Assembly: GCA_040702975.1 (NCBI GenBank)
Contig: CP159990.1
Location: 3,906,001 to 3,970,000 of the forward strand
Source of the DNA: Roseburia hominis
GTDB taxonomy: Bacteria; Bacillota; Clostridia; Lachnospirales; Lachnospiraceae
Direction of reading: 5' to 3'
Length of the DNA: 64,000 bases
Below, one piece after another: positions 53,484 through 62,068 of this stretch; the stretch's first letter is position 1, and each line of letters opens with the position of its first letter. The notes under the pieces were generated by a model that had not been told where the DNA came from, searched no databases, and saw only the letters and a program-made list of their open reading frames with translations. The translations under genes were made by a program, and so were the position numbers.

Positions 53484-54590
53484 CTTCTCTTCCTTCCTCA
53501 TGCCTGTAATCACATGGACGAACTTCGGCAGCTTCTCCAGCTTTTCCAAAGGGAGCGCTTCATACTTAAGACAAATAGCTTCCCAAAGCTCGTCTACTTT
53601 ATAGATTCTATATTTTTGAATCCGCATAAGCTTGGCACTGGCCTCCAGCATTCCCAAAAACAACTCTTCATCTGTACTTCCAATCGGGAGCTTCAATTTA
53701 AAACGATACTCTGCCTTCTCCAGCTCACTTATCCGGCTCATTATTTCTACATAATAACACTCTTCGCGCGTTTGTTCAATATAATAAATCGTTCCGGACA
53801 GCCCATAAATCATTCTTTTTGCGTCATAATACCCGATCATCAGATTCTGACGGCTCCTTTTCGCCGAGAATTCCAGAATACTCCCCAGTCCGACCCGAGG
53901 CGATATCTCATGTACGCTCCCGTCTTCCGGAATCACCGCCCGCGGAATCCGCCCCGGTCCAAAGATGCGCACCTGAATAATATGTTTATACCCCCGCTTT
54001 AAAAGGGAGCCTGTCGGCAAATTATTTACCATTCCTCCGTCAATATATGTTTTACCATGAAGCGGCTCATTTTTAAAGCCCAGCAGGTATGCGCTCGCAA
54101 GGAGAAAATCTTCCAGCTGTCCTTCAGGAATATCCTCAATCCCAAGATCCAGTTCTTTGAAATCCGACAGGGAAAATGTCGTCAGACAGAACTCTTTATT
54201 GCAGCTACGTATTTTTTCCTCGTCCACCGTTTCATGAATCAACTCCCTCAGCGGCGTAATATCCACGCCCCCCGCCGTGATCTTGTCCCAAAGTTCAGAA
54301 AAAATTTCTCTGGCAGAAGCCTCTCCCTCAAAAAAACCTTCCAGCAATTCATCATCTACGTCCATCACACTGGAAAATGTCATCTCCTGCCAAATGCGCT
54401 CTGCCTGTTCATAGTCCCCCATACAAACAAGGGCGCCGTTCAAAGCGCCCACAGAAGTTCCTGCTACCGCGCAGATGTTCACGCCCGCCTCCTTCAGAGC
54501 CTTCCACGCTCCGATCTGATAGGCACCGCGCGCACCTCCGCCGTCAAATACCAGTCCATATTCCAAATTCATATCAATTACAGGTCTCAA
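52536..54590 (-). CDS. Patatin-like phospholipase fused in frame to ornithine carbamoyltransferase
   Basis: One open frame of 684 codons holds two proteins. Residues 1-365 are patatin-like: [20 protein letters not shown] (oxyanion loop), [10 protein letters not shown] (Ser nucleophile) and [11 protein letters not shown] (catalytic Asp), plus a C-terminal extension. Residues 370-684 are a complete [29 protein letters not shown] and [10 protein letters not shown]. The linker [11 protein letters not shown] contains an AGGAAGGAAGAGAAG ribosome site just before ATG at 53483, so OTC may be made on its own. A frameshifted patatin end (a TGA lies out of frame in GCATGAGGAAGG) is more likely than a purposeful fusion. 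The TTG start at 54590 has a GGAAG site; ATG at 54572 is an alternative. Confidence 0.85.
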   Translation of the reverse strand: MRPVIDMNLEYGLVFDGGGARGAYQIGAWKALKEAGVNICAVAGTSVGALNGALVCMGDYEQAERIWQEMTFSSVMDVDDELLEGFFEGEASAREIFSELWDKITAGGVDITPLRELIHETVDEEKIRSCNKEFCLTTFSLSDFKELDLGIEDIPEGQLEDFLLASAYLLGFKNEPLHGKTYIDGGMVNNLPTGSLLKRGYKHIIQVRIFGPGRIPRAVIPEDGSVHEISPRVGLGSILEFSAKRSRQNLMIGYYDAKRMIYGLSGTIYYIEQTREECYYVEIMSRISELEKAEYRFKLKLPIGSTDEELFLGMLEASAKLMRIQKYRIYKVDELWEAICLKYEALPLEKLEKLPKFVHVITGMRKEEKMNLKGRNFLTLKDYTPAEIEYLLDLAADLKAKKKQGITGNSLKGKNIALIFEKPSTRTRCAFTIGAQDEGGIPTYLAGSEIQLGHKESIEDTARVLGRMFDGIEFRGFEQDYADILAEYSGVPVWNGLTDTYHPTQCLAMLLTMKEQFGYLKGLKVAYLGDGRNNVANSLLIGSVKMGVNVAIVGPKALWPDRDLVMECRGYAEESGASIEITDDLDGVKGADVLYTDVWISMGEEKKEQERERIAKPYQVNQALMERTGKSTTIFSHCLPAIKGKEVTEEVFESEASKVFEEAENRLHTIKAIMVATLGETEEE

Positions 54591-54605
54591 CCTATCACTT
54601 CCTTT

Positions 54606-55259
54606 TTAAGAATGGAACCAGTGACCTCCGATCAACTGTCCAAAATTCCGTCCGTCTCCAAAATAGAGCGCACCTCCCACCGGGCTTACTCCTGCAAGCG
54701 CTTCCTGCGCTGCCTGATAACAACTGTCAGTCATTTTTCCACTTGCCAGCACCCGGTCAAGTTTCCCTGTGATCGCCGGACCGAACTGCCCGCTCTGATA
54801 AATGACTTCCCGGATACTATTCGGGAAGGAGCTGCTTTTCACCCGATTCATGACGACCGCTCCCACAGCCACCTGGCCCTCGTAAGGTTCTCCGACTGCC
54901 TCACAGTAGATGAGTGCCGCCAGCAAGTTCATGTCGCTCGTCGAAGCCGTCACCGCCTGTGGATTCTCCTGAATAGCGCGCTGTGCTTCCTGCGCTCTCG
55001 CCTCTTCGGCCTTTCTTGCCGCCTCTTCGGCTGCTTTCTTTTCCTGCATTTTTTGCTGCATCTTTTCTACTGCAGCCAAAATACCGCGGGCAGATTCTTC
55101 CAGAACGACCATCTTCTCCGACAGCCTCGCATTTTCTGTCTGCCCTGCATTTTTAAGGATCTCCAGATTTCCTGCCATCACACTGGAACTTCCTGTATAA
55201 AACATCATGACGCATGTCATTACCATACACATGAACCTTTTACTTCTACTTGTCTTCAT
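54606..55259 (-). CDS. Secreted cell wall hydrolase, SleB/CwlJ family
   Basis: This protein of about 217 residues starts with ATG at 55259 behind CAGGAGG. A signal peptide (KRFMCMVMTCVMMFYTGSSS VMA) is followed by an Ala/Glu-rich coiled coil (VEKMQQKMQEKKAAEEAARKA) and a Hydrolase_2 domain with NLLAALIYCEAVGEPYEGQV AVGAVVMNR and YQAAQEALAGVSPVGGALYF. Such enzymes cut peptidoglycan during spore germination or growth. The Glu in IYCEAVGEP is the catalytic residue by family comparison. Confidence 0.85.
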   Translation of the reverse strand: MKTSRSKRFMCMVMTCVMMFYTGSSSVMAGNLEILKNAGQTENARLSEKMVVLEESARGILAAVEKMQQKMQEKKAAEEAARKAEEARAQEAQRAIQENPQAVTASTSDMNLLAALIYCEAVGEPYEGQVAVGAVVMNRVKSSSFPNSIREVIYQSGQFGPAITGKLDRVLASGKMTDSCYQAAQEALAGVSPVGGALYFGDGRNFGQLIGGHWFHS

Positions 55260-55506
55260 AAAAACCTCCTGAATGTTTTCTCCCAGCCTTTCATGCTTCA
55301 CACTTAAGTATACGCAAGAATTTTCACAATTATTACATTTGTTACAAAATTATTACGTTTTCAGGAGGAATCTTAACATATCTCCTTGTTACCGTCAACT
55401 GACAATATCTGGTGTAGACAATATCTGGATATATGTCCTCTTTCAATATTTAGTTATTCTATTCCTTTCATTCGTTCAGAACATCTGCCGAACCGCTTGC
55501 CTCCTC

Positions 55507-56334
55507 TTAGCCCCTTCTCTGCCTTGCCGCCTCGAAAAGCAGCACGGTCGCGGCCATCGCTGCATTCAGAGACTCGACCTGCCCACACATGGGAATTCGG
55601 ATATAGGTCCCAGCGCTGTCCGCCACCTCACGGCTCAAGCCATTTCCTTCATTTCCAATCAAAAATGCTGTTCCCTTTTGGTAATTTTCCGCCTCATAGC
55701 TATGCGTCCCTTCCAAATGTGCCGCGTAAGTTCCGATTCCAAACTGATTCAATCTGCGGACCATATCCGGAAGGTTCTCAACATAAGCGAACGGAACCCG
55801 GTAAATGGATCCCATAGTGGAACGAATAACCTTGGGATTATAGATATCCACACAATCTCTGCTCATAATGACCCCGGTAATTCCCGCTGCCTCCCCGGCA
55901 CGCAGAATCGTTCCTAAGTTCCCCGGGTCCTGGAGATTATCCAGTACAATCAGCAGCGGACTTTGCTTCTCCCCGCCGCTCCTCTTTCGCCCCTCCTTGG
56001 GCCCGGCCGCCCCTTCCAGCATCTGCTCCAGAGCATATCGGCTCTGATCCAACACTGCCAGAACTCCCTGCGGTGTCTGCGTATCAGAAACGTGACCAAA
56101 AACGATGTCCGACAAAATGTTAAGTTTTCGTCCCCACTCATCAAGTCTTAATTCCTGATTCTTCTTTCCATAAAAGCTCTCTGAGACATAGATTTCCCGC
56201 ACCTTATCCTTAGGCGCCTCCACGAACATGCGGATCCCTTCCACCAGAAACACGCCTTCTTCATCTCTGGTCTTCCGCTTTTTCTGCCATTTGATCAACT
56301 GTTTTACTTTGTCATTTGCGGTACTGGTTATCAT
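55507..56334 (-). CDS. TrmH/SpoU family RNA 2'-O-methyltransferase
   Basis: This 275-residue SPOUT enzyme has an N-terminal substrate-binding L30e-like domain (DEEGVFLVEGIRMFVEA ... QTPQGVLAVLDQ) and a C-terminal SPOUT domain with LVLDNLQDPGNLGTILRA-type motif 1, FLIGNEGNGLSREV and IPMCGQVESLNAAMAATVLL. It methylates a ribose in rRNA or tRNA; RlmB- or YsgA-type is likely. A charged insertion (GPKEGRKRSGGEKQ) sits before the SPOUT domain. It is four bases from the KtrA-like gene. Confidence 0.9.
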   Translation of the reverse strand: MITSTANDKVKQLIKWQKKRKTRDEEGVFLVEGIRMFVEAPKDKVREIYVSESFYGKKNQELRLDEWGRKLNILSDIVFGHVSDTQTPQGVLAVLDQSRYALEQMLEGAAGPKEGRKRSGGEKQSPLLIVLDNLQDPGNLGTILRAGEAAGITGVIMSRDCVDIYNPKVIRSTMGSIYRVPFAYVENLPDMVRRLNQFGIGTYAAHLEGTHSYEAENYQKGTAFLIGNEGNGLSREVADSAGTYIRIPMCGQVESLNAAMAATVLLFEAARQRRG

Positions 56335-56337
56335 GAA

Positions 56338-56994
56338 TTATACCGTTCCTTCACTAAATTTATTCAAAGTTTCATTTTCACCGATGATAATCAAAACATC
56401 GCCATTTTTAAACACCTCATCTGGCAAAATGTTGACCATTACCTTCCCGCCACGGATCATGCCGACCACATTAACACCCAGCGTCTCCCTCACATTCAAA
56501 CCACGCAGCGTCTCTCCAATCCACTTTTCCGGTATCTGCACCTCCACCATACTATAATCCGGGGAAAGCTCGATCCAATCAGCAAAATTCCGGGTCGCCA
56601 GTACATTGGCGATCCGAACCCCCATCTCACGCTCCGGGAACACGACCATGTCCGCTCCCAGTTTTTTGAGAATGTTGGCATGCATATCATTTTTTGCCTT
56701 CGCCAGAACAAAGGGCGCGCCCATCTCTTTAGCCTGCATGGTCGCAAGAACACTGATTTCCAGGTTCTCTGCCAGCGCCACGATGACGCCGTCAAGGTTT
56801 CTGACGCCCAGGGATTTCATCAGGCCGTCTTCTTTCATCTCCGCACACATGGCTTGAGATACAAAAGGCGCAATCTCCTGCACCCGATCCTCCGATGCAT
56901 CGACCGCAATCACCTCACAGCCCAGTTTTTCCAGTTCAATTGCCAGGCTGAAGCCAAAACTTCCCATGCCCAGCACTGCATATTGTTTGCCCAT
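56338..56994 (-). CDS. ktrA: Potassium uptake regulatory protein (KtrA/TrkA RCK domain)
   Basis: This protein of about 218 residues starts with ATG at 56994 behind GGAAGGAG. The RCK_N Rossmann motif YAVLGMGSFGFSLAIELEKLG binds NAD/ATP, and the RCK_C domain carries MIRGGKVMVNILPDEVFKNGD. It gates the channel-like KtrB/TrkH partner encoded 21 bases upstream and is cytosolic, at the membrane's inner face. Confidence 0.92.
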   Translation of the reverse strand: MGKQYAVLGMGSFGFSLAIELEKLGCEVIAVDASEDRVQEIAPFVSQAMCAEMKEDGLMKSLGVRNLDGVIVALAENLEISVLATMQAKEMGAPFVLAKAKNDMHANILKKLGADMVVFPEREMGVRIANVLATRNFADWIELSPDYSMVEVQIPEKWIGETLRGLNVRETLGVNVVGMIRGGKVMVNILPDEVFKNGDVLIIIGENETLNKFSEGTV

Positions 56995-57015
56995 TTTTCT
57001 TTCTCCTTCCGACAC

Positions 57016-58389
57016 TTATCCAACCATAATTCCTTCTGACGGCAGTCTGCGTATCTTATCCCGCTGGTTCTTCTTCACGCCAAACGCAAGTGCCAGCGTG
57101 ATCGGGCCAATTCTTCCCAGATACATCAGCAGCATGATCACTACCTTACTGGCCATACAGAGCTGCGGCGTCAGATCCGCCGTAAGTCCTACCGTTCCGA
57201 TGGCCGACGTTGTCTCATACAAAACACGAATAAACGACACTTCGCCTTCCAGCGAAGCGACGACCGTCGTTCCCAGAAGCAATACCGCAAATGAAAAAAG
57301 TACAATACACATTCCGGTCCGGATCTGTTTCATCTCAATCCGGCGTCCAAAACACTCCGTATCCTCGCCGCCACGAATAAATGTCATGCACGCCAGACAC
57401 AGCATGGCAATGGTCGTCGTCTTTACGCCTCCTGCCGTTCCTCCCGGAGAACCTCCGATGAACATCAGAATACAAGTCGTAAACATCGTCTCTGACTCCA
57501 GAGCTCCCTGCGGCACCGTCGCAAAGCCGGCTGTTCTGGTGGAAATAGAATGAAAGAAGGCATTCAACCCTTTCTTCCAGAAGGGCATCGCTCCTATTGT
57601 ATCCGGATTGGAATATTCCATTACCAAAAAGCCGAGCGCTCCGCTCATGATCAAGATAAGGGTCATGACCAACACTATTTTCGTATGTAAACGAAGTTTT
57701 CCCCAGGCACGTTCTGCTTTCAGATTCTTTTTCCACACCAGACGAATATTCTGCACCAAATCCTGCCAGACAGGAAAACCCAGTCCGCTGAGTACGATCA
57801 GCAGCATTGTTGTCACACAGATCAGAGGATTCCCGGCATAGCGAATAAAACTGGAATTCCCCAGAATATCCACCCCCGCATTGCAAAACGCAGAGACGGC
57901 ATGAAAGATGGCGTACCATATTCCCTTTGCCACCCCGAATTCCGGTATGAACTGAATCGCGTAAAGGATAGCTCCCGCCGCTTCCACCGCAAACGTTCCC
58001 TTTAAGATCCTTATCACCATGGCGACCATTCCCGACAAGGACTCCATGCTGTAACTTTCCTGTATGATTATCCTCTCCTTCAGGGAAATCCGCTTTCTCA
58101 TGATCAGGAAAAATGCGGTTACACAGGCAATAATTCCCAATCCACCTATTTGAATCAGGATCAGCAGCACGATTTTCCCAAACAGGGTGAACTGTACCGC
58201 CGGAGTCACCGTCACAAGACCTGTCACGCACACGGCCGTCGCAGCCGTAAATAATGCGTCTACAAAGGCAATCGGGCGGGTATTCGATATGGGCAGCCAC
58301 AAGAGCACGCCGCCCAGAAAGATGAGTCCCATAAACCCTGCCGCCATGAGCTGCACGGTACTAAATCTGATATTCTTCCTTTTCTTCAT
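57016..58389 (-). CDS. ktrB: TrkH/KtrB family potassium transporter
   Basis: This integral membrane protein of about 457 residues has the repeated M1-P-M2 pattern of TrkH/KtrB, with selectivity loops such as AATAVCVTGLVTV and FCNAGVDI and FMFIGGSPGGTAGGVKT. The start is ambiguous between two adjacent ATGs at 58392 and 58389 behind AAAGGTGA; a further upstream start is unlikely. It pairs with KtrA just downstream for Na+- or H+-linked K+ uptake. Confidence 0.93.
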   Translation of the reverse strand: MKKRKNIRFSTVQLMAAGFMGLIFLGGVLLWLPISNTRPIAFVDALFTAATAVCVTGLVTVTPAVQFTLFGKIVLLILIQIGGLGIIACVTAFFLIMRKRISLKERIIIQESYSMESLSGMVAMVIRILKGTFAVEAAGAILYAIQFIPEFGVAKGIWYAIFHAVSAFCNAGVDILGNSSFIRYAGNPLICVTTMLLIVLSGLGFPVWQDLVQNIRLVWKKNLKAERAWGKLRLHTKIVLVMTLILIMSGALGFLVMEYSNPDTIGAMPFWKKGLNAFFHSISTRTAGFATVPQGALESETMFTTCILMFIGGSPGGTAGGVKTTTIAMLCLACMTFIRGGEDTECFGRRIEMKQIRTGMCIVLFSFAVLLLGTTVVASLEGEVSFIRVLYETTSAIGTVGLTADLTPQLCMASKVVIMLLMYLGRIGPITLALAFGVKKNQRDKIRRLPSEGIMVG

Positions 58390-58503
58390 CATGTCACCTT
58401 TTACTACTGATATTCTTATCATTTCCATTACAGTATATATTACCAGATAATCTTACTTTTGAACATGACTTTTTGCCCCTCTTTATCCACCGGACGTTCA
58501 CTC

Positions 58504-58518
58504 AGGTATGCCTGGCAA
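58504..58518. repeat. Recurrent AGGTATGCCTGGCAA motif (intergenic)
   Basis: Identical over 15 bases to the copy at 47135-47149. On the minus strand it follows the T run of the response regulator terminator. Confidence 0.5.
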
Positions 58519-58519
58519 C

Positions 58520-58554
58520 AAAAAAGGCAGAGATAAGTCCAATCCATCTCTGCC
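58520..58554 (-). terminator. Terminator of the two-component operon
   Basis: On the minus strand GGCAGAGAT/ATCTCTGCC with an 11-nt loop is followed by TTTTTT, about 45 bases past the response regulator stop. Confidence 0.85.
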
Positions 58555-58597
58555 CCCCAAACATATTCACCTTCAAGACTACAGTCTAAATCTGGAT

Positions 58598-59287
58598 TTA
58601 CACCTTAAAGCGATACCCCACTCCCCAAATCGTCTCTATATACTGCGGATTTGAGGTATCATACTCAATCTTCTCCCGGATCTTCTTAATATGGACCGTC
58701 ACCGTCGCAATATCCCCGATGGATTCCATATCCCAGATCTCGCTGAACAATTCATCTTTCGTATACACATGATTCGGGTGTCCCGCCAGGAATGTGAGCA
58801 GATCGAATTCCTTCGTAGTAAAATTCCTTTCCTCTCCGTTCACCCATACTCTTCGCGCCGTAGTATCGATCTTCAGGCCTCGAATCTCGATGATCTTGTT
58901 CTCGTTGGCCGCGCTTCCGATCAGCCGCTCATACCTTGCCAGATGTGCTTTCACACGCGCTACCAGCTCACTTGGACTAAATGGTTTTGTCATATAATCA
59001 TCTGCGCCAAGCCCGAGTCCCCGTATCTTGTCGATGTCGTCCTTCTTTGCAGACACCATAATGATCGGAGTGTTCTTCTCCTCGCGCACCTTGCGGCAGA
59101 TCTCGAATCCATCTACACCCGGCAGCATCAGATCCAGAATCACCAGATTGAATTCCCCGTTCATCGCCCGGTCAAGTCCTGTGGTGCCGTCATTTGCCAC
59201 CTCCACTTCAAAACCGCTCAGCTCCAGATAATCCTTCTCCAGATCCGCAATCGCCTCTTCATCTTCTACAATCAATATCTTACTCAT
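58598..59287 (-). CDS. OmpR/PhoB family response regulator
   Basis: This 229-residue protein has a receiver domain (ILIVEDEEAIADLEKDYLEL, phospho-acceptor Asp in LVILDLMLPGVDG near residue 52, PIIMVSAK, DDYMTKPF) and a C-terminal winged helix (NGEERNFTTKEFDLLTFLAG ... ATVTVHIKKIREKI) that binds direct repeats. It overlaps the kinase gene by eight bases. The target regulon is not shown. Confidence 0.94.
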   Translation of the reverse strand: MSKILIVEDEEAIADLEKDYLELSGFEVEVANDGTTGLDRAMNGEFNLVILDLMLPGVDGFEICRKVREEKNTPIIMVSAKKDDIDKIRGLGLGADDYMTKPFSPSELVARVKAHLARYERLIGSAANENKIIEIRGLKIDTTARRVWVNGEERNFTTKEFDLLTFLAGHPNHVYTKDELFSEIWDMESIGDIATVTVHIKKIREKIEYDTSNPQYIETIWGVGYRFKV

Positions 59288-60437
59288 AAATTGGTACCTC
59301 CTGGTATTTTCTAATCACAAAATACATGACCGTCCCGGTTCCCTCCCGGCTGGTAGCCCAAATCTTGCCGCCATGATCCTCGATAATCTTCTTCACGATA
59401 GAAAGTCCGATGCCGCTGCCCCCCTTAGAAGAATTGCGCGACGCATCTGTGCGATAAAAACGGTCGAAAATATTCGGCAAATCTTTCGCGGCAATCCCCT
59501 TACCATTGTCTTCCAGCTCTACCTGAATAAAATCTCCCACATCCTTCACCCGCAGGTTGATCAGTCCGTGCTCCCGCTCCATGTATTTCAGGGAATTGCT
59601 GATAATATTATTGATAACCCGCTTAAGCTGCTCCGGGTCCGCAATAATCTTATCATCACCCTCCACATAGTTAAAATATCCAAATTCCACATTCTTGGAA
59701 TTCAGTTCCATCTCCAAATCCTCTGCACAGTCGTCAAAATATGCATTGACGGAAAGAGGCGCAAAATTATAAGGAATCCGGTTCGTATCGATCTTGGAAT
59801 ATAAAGTCAGCTCATTAATGAGCAGATCCATCTCATTAGCTTTATTATAAATGATTCCGATATATTTTTCCATCTTTTCCGGCGTATCCGCCACGCCGTC
59901 CCTGATTCCTTCCACATACCCCTTGATGGCCGTGATCGGAGTCTTAAGATCATGAGAAATATTGCTGATCAGCTCCTTACTCTCCCTGTCGCTCCTGAGC
60001 TTCTCCTCCGCATTATCTCTGAGCCTTTGGCGCATTTCCTCAAAGGTCTGAATGAGCTGTCCCATCTCATCGTCCTTCTCCGGTTTCAATTCAAAGTCCA
60101 GATTCCCCTCTTTTACATTGCGGGCCGCCTCCTGGAGCTTCGCAACAGGGCTTATGATTCCTCCGTAAATCCATAAAACCATAAGCATGGCTGTCAGCAT
60201 CAGAATCATAACGATGGAGATTCCCGTATGAAACATAAAATTTCTGACTTCCGGCATCTGGCCCAACACTTGCAGAGAATGAGAAAAACTCTTATATTCC
60301 GTACCGGTGCTGCCATAGGTCTTCTCGATCACCCCAATCTGATACTGAGCAATCCCCCAGGTAAGCAGCGCCGTCAGTATGACCGGAATCGTAATGACCG
60401 TCACAAATGCAACTACCAGTCTGGTTCGTATTTTCAT
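59280..60437 (-). CDS. Membrane sensor histidine kinase
   Basis: This protein of about 385 residues starts with ATG at 60437 behind AAAGGATAG. Two membrane segments (LVVAFVTVITIPVILTALL and MIVMLILMLTA-like) flank a short outside loop, followed by a HAMP linker (QEAARNVKEGNLDFELKPEK). The HisKA helix reads ISNISHDLKTPITAIKGY (phospho-His), and the ATPase domain shows N box INNIISNSLKY, DNGKGIAAKDL and GGSGIGLSIVKKI. It is the partner of the response regulator downstream; the signal is unknown. Confidence 0.93.
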   Translation of the reverse strand: MKIRTRLVVAFVTVITIPVILTALLTWGIAQYQIGVIEKTYGSTGTEYKSFSHSLQVLGQMPEVRNFMFHTGISIVMILMLTAMLMVLWIYGGIISPVAKLQEAARNVKEGNLDFELKPEKDDEMGQLIQTFEEMRQRLRDNAEEKLRSDRESKELISNISHDLKTPITAIKGYVEGIRDGVADTPEKMEKYIGIIYNKANEMDLLINELTLYSKIDTNRIPYNFAPLSVNAYFDDCAEDLEMELNSKNVEFGYFNYVEGDDKIIADPEQLKRVINNIISNSLKYMEREHGLINLRVKDVGDFIQVELEDNGKGIAAKDLPNIFDRFYRTDASRNSSKGGSGIGLSIVKKIIEDHGGKIWATSREGTGTVMYFVIRKYQEVPIYE

Positions 60438-60489
60438 GCTATCTATCCTTTCCGATTGAACATTTTTGTCATATATACTAGAATAGCAC

Positions 60490-60518
60490 AAAAAAGGGTG
60501 CTTCTCATCAAAGCACCC
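60490..60518 (-). terminator. Terminator after metK
   Basis: On the minus strand GGGTGCTT/AAGCACCC around a 7-nt loop is followed by TTTTTTG. It lies 20 bases past the metK stop and before the histidine kinase promoter. Confidence 0.85.
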
Positions 60519-60537
60519 ATAAATTTTTATAAAAATT

Positions 60538-61725
60538 CTATAAATACTGTTTCAATGTCTCGACTTTATCCAGCTTCTCCCACGGAAGATCGAGGTCATT
60601 TCTTCCGAAATGTCCATAAGCCGCTGTCTGCTTATAAATCGGACGACGCAGATCCAGCATCTTAATGATACCTGCCGGTCGCAGATCGAAGTTCTCACGA
60701 ATGATATCTACCAGCTTATGATCGGAAAGCTTTCCGGTTCCAAATGTATCCACCATTACAGACGTCGGCTGGGCCACACCGATGGCGTAAGAAAGCTGAA
60801 TCTCACATTTTTTGGCAAGTCCTGCTGCCACGATATTCTTCGCCGCATACCTCGCCGCATAGGCCGCGGAACGGTCCACCTTCGTACAGTCTTTTCCGGA
60901 AAATGCTCCGCCGCCGTGACGTGCCATTCCGCCGTAGGTATCCACGATGATCTTTCTTCCTGTAAGTCCACTGTCACCGTGCGGTCCGCCAATCACGAAA
61001 CGTCCTGTCGGGTTGATGAAGAATTTGGTATTCTCATCTACCATATCCGCCGGAAGGATCTCATCAAAGATATATTTCTTCACATCCGCATGAATCTGCT
61101 CCTGTGAAACCTCCGGATCGTGCTGTGTAGAAAGCACCACTGCGTCGAGACGTGCCGGAACTCCATTTTCATCGTATTCCACTGTGACCTGACTCTTTCC
61201 GTCCGGGCGAAGGTAAGGCAGCGTGCCGTTCTTTCTCACTTCGGTCAGTCTCCTCGCCAGCTTGTGTGCAAGCGCGATCGGATACGGCATATACTCTGGT
61301 GTCTCATCGGTCGCATATCCGAACATCATTCCCTGATCTCCCGCTCCGATTGCTTCCAATTCGTCCTCTGACATCTTATGCTCCTTCGCCTCGAGCGCTT
61401 TGTCAACGCCCATGGCGATATCGGTGGACTGCTCATCTATAGCAGTGATCACGCCACAGTTGTCCGCGTCAAAACCGAATTTGCCACGTGTATAGCCGAT
61501 TTCTCTTACGGTATCTCTCACGATCTTCTGAATATCTACATAGGCGCTGGTCGTAATCTCTCCCATGACCATCACAAGTCCTGTTGTCGTGCAGGTCTCA
61601 CATGCCACACGGCTCATCGGGTCCTGCTCCATCAGTGCGTCCAGAATCGCATCGGAGATCTGGTCGCACATCTTATCCGGATGTCCTTCAGTTACGGATT
61701 CGGACGTAAATAATAAACGTTCCAT
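60538..61725 (-). CDS. metK: S-adenosylmethionine synthetase
   Basis: This 395-residue enzyme makes SAM from methionine and ATP. Visible motifs are [20 protein letters not shown] (ATP site), [34 protein letters not shown], and [20 protein letters not shown] (phosphate-binding loop and Lys). The long upstream leader is a SAM riboswitch, so the product of the enzyme shuts down its own synthesis. It has its own promoter and terminator. Confidence 0.97.
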   Translation of the reverse strand: MERLLFTSESVTEGHPDKMCDQISDAILDALMEQDPMSRVACETCTTTGLVMVMGEITTSAYVDIQKIVRDTVREIGYTRGKFGFDADNCGVITAIDEQSTDIAMGVDKALEAKEHKMSEDELEAIGAGDQGMMFGYATDETPEYMPYPIALAHKLARRLTEVRKNGTLPYLRPDGKSQVTVEYDENGVPARLDAVVLSTQHDPEVSQEQIHADVKKYIFDEILPADMVDENTKFFINPTGRFVIGGPHGDSGLTGRKIIVDTYGGMARHGGGAFSGKDCTKVDRSAAYAARYAAKNIVAAGLAKKCEIQLSYAIGVAQPTSVMVDTFGTGKLSDHKLVDIIRENFDLRPAGIIKMLDLRRPIYKQTAAYGHFGRNDLDLPWEKLDKVETLKQYL

Positions 61726-61849
61726 CTTTTATTCCCCTTTCTTCTTCTGTCCTCTCTCTTATCTGATTGACGATACCTTTCGTCGCCGTGCGCTGTCACC
61801 GCCCCGAACCGGGATAAAAATCCTCTGGACCTTTCTCTCGGTATACTCG

Positions 61850-61997
61850 GCAAAAAAGTCAGTCCCGAAGGACTGACCTGATACTTCTCATCAATCCTCT
61901 TATTGTTCGATTACTCGCTCAGGTTGGCACCTTCCATCAAATGGGGTTGCCGTGGCTTCCCAGGTCCTTTGTACCTCCACCACTCTGAATAAGAGAA
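61850..61997 (-). promoter_or_regulatory. SAM-I (S-box) riboswitch with terminator, upstream of metK
   Basis: On the minus strand the aptamer closes with CTCTTATT (61996-61989) and AATAAGAG (61904-61897). The S-box core runs GTGGTGGAGG ... CTGGGAAGCCACGGCAACC ... GGAAGGTGCCAACC. It is followed by a perfect GTCAGTCC/GGACTGAC hairpin (61858-61865 and 61870-61877, minus-strand loop TTCG) and six T residues. SAM binding should favour the terminator and turn metK off. The hairpin T run abuts the recurrent GGTATACTCGGCAA motif (61840-61853). Confidence 0.92.
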
Positions 61998-62024
61998 AGT
62001 TCTATTCAATTTGCTCCGCTACTC

Positions 62025-62053
62025 ATAATAGCACTATATAGTATATCCGTCAA
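62025..62053 (-). promoter_or_regulatory. Promoter of the metK riboswitch transcript
   Basis: On the minus strand TTGACG (62053-62048) and TATTAT (62030-62025) with an extended TGC are 17 bases apart and precede the riboswitch by about 30 bases. Confidence 0.75.
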
Positions 62054-62068
62054 TACACTTTTTCATTA

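Noticed and set aside
54057..55307. 416-codon plus-strand frame across the lipase and SleB genes
   Set aside because: Runs antisense over two well-supported genes, composition is Cys/His/Ser-rich and no known domain is visible.
57335..58300. 321-codon minus-strand frame overlapping ktrB
   Set aside because: Same strand as ktrB but another frame; ktrB has the transporter motifs, this one has none.
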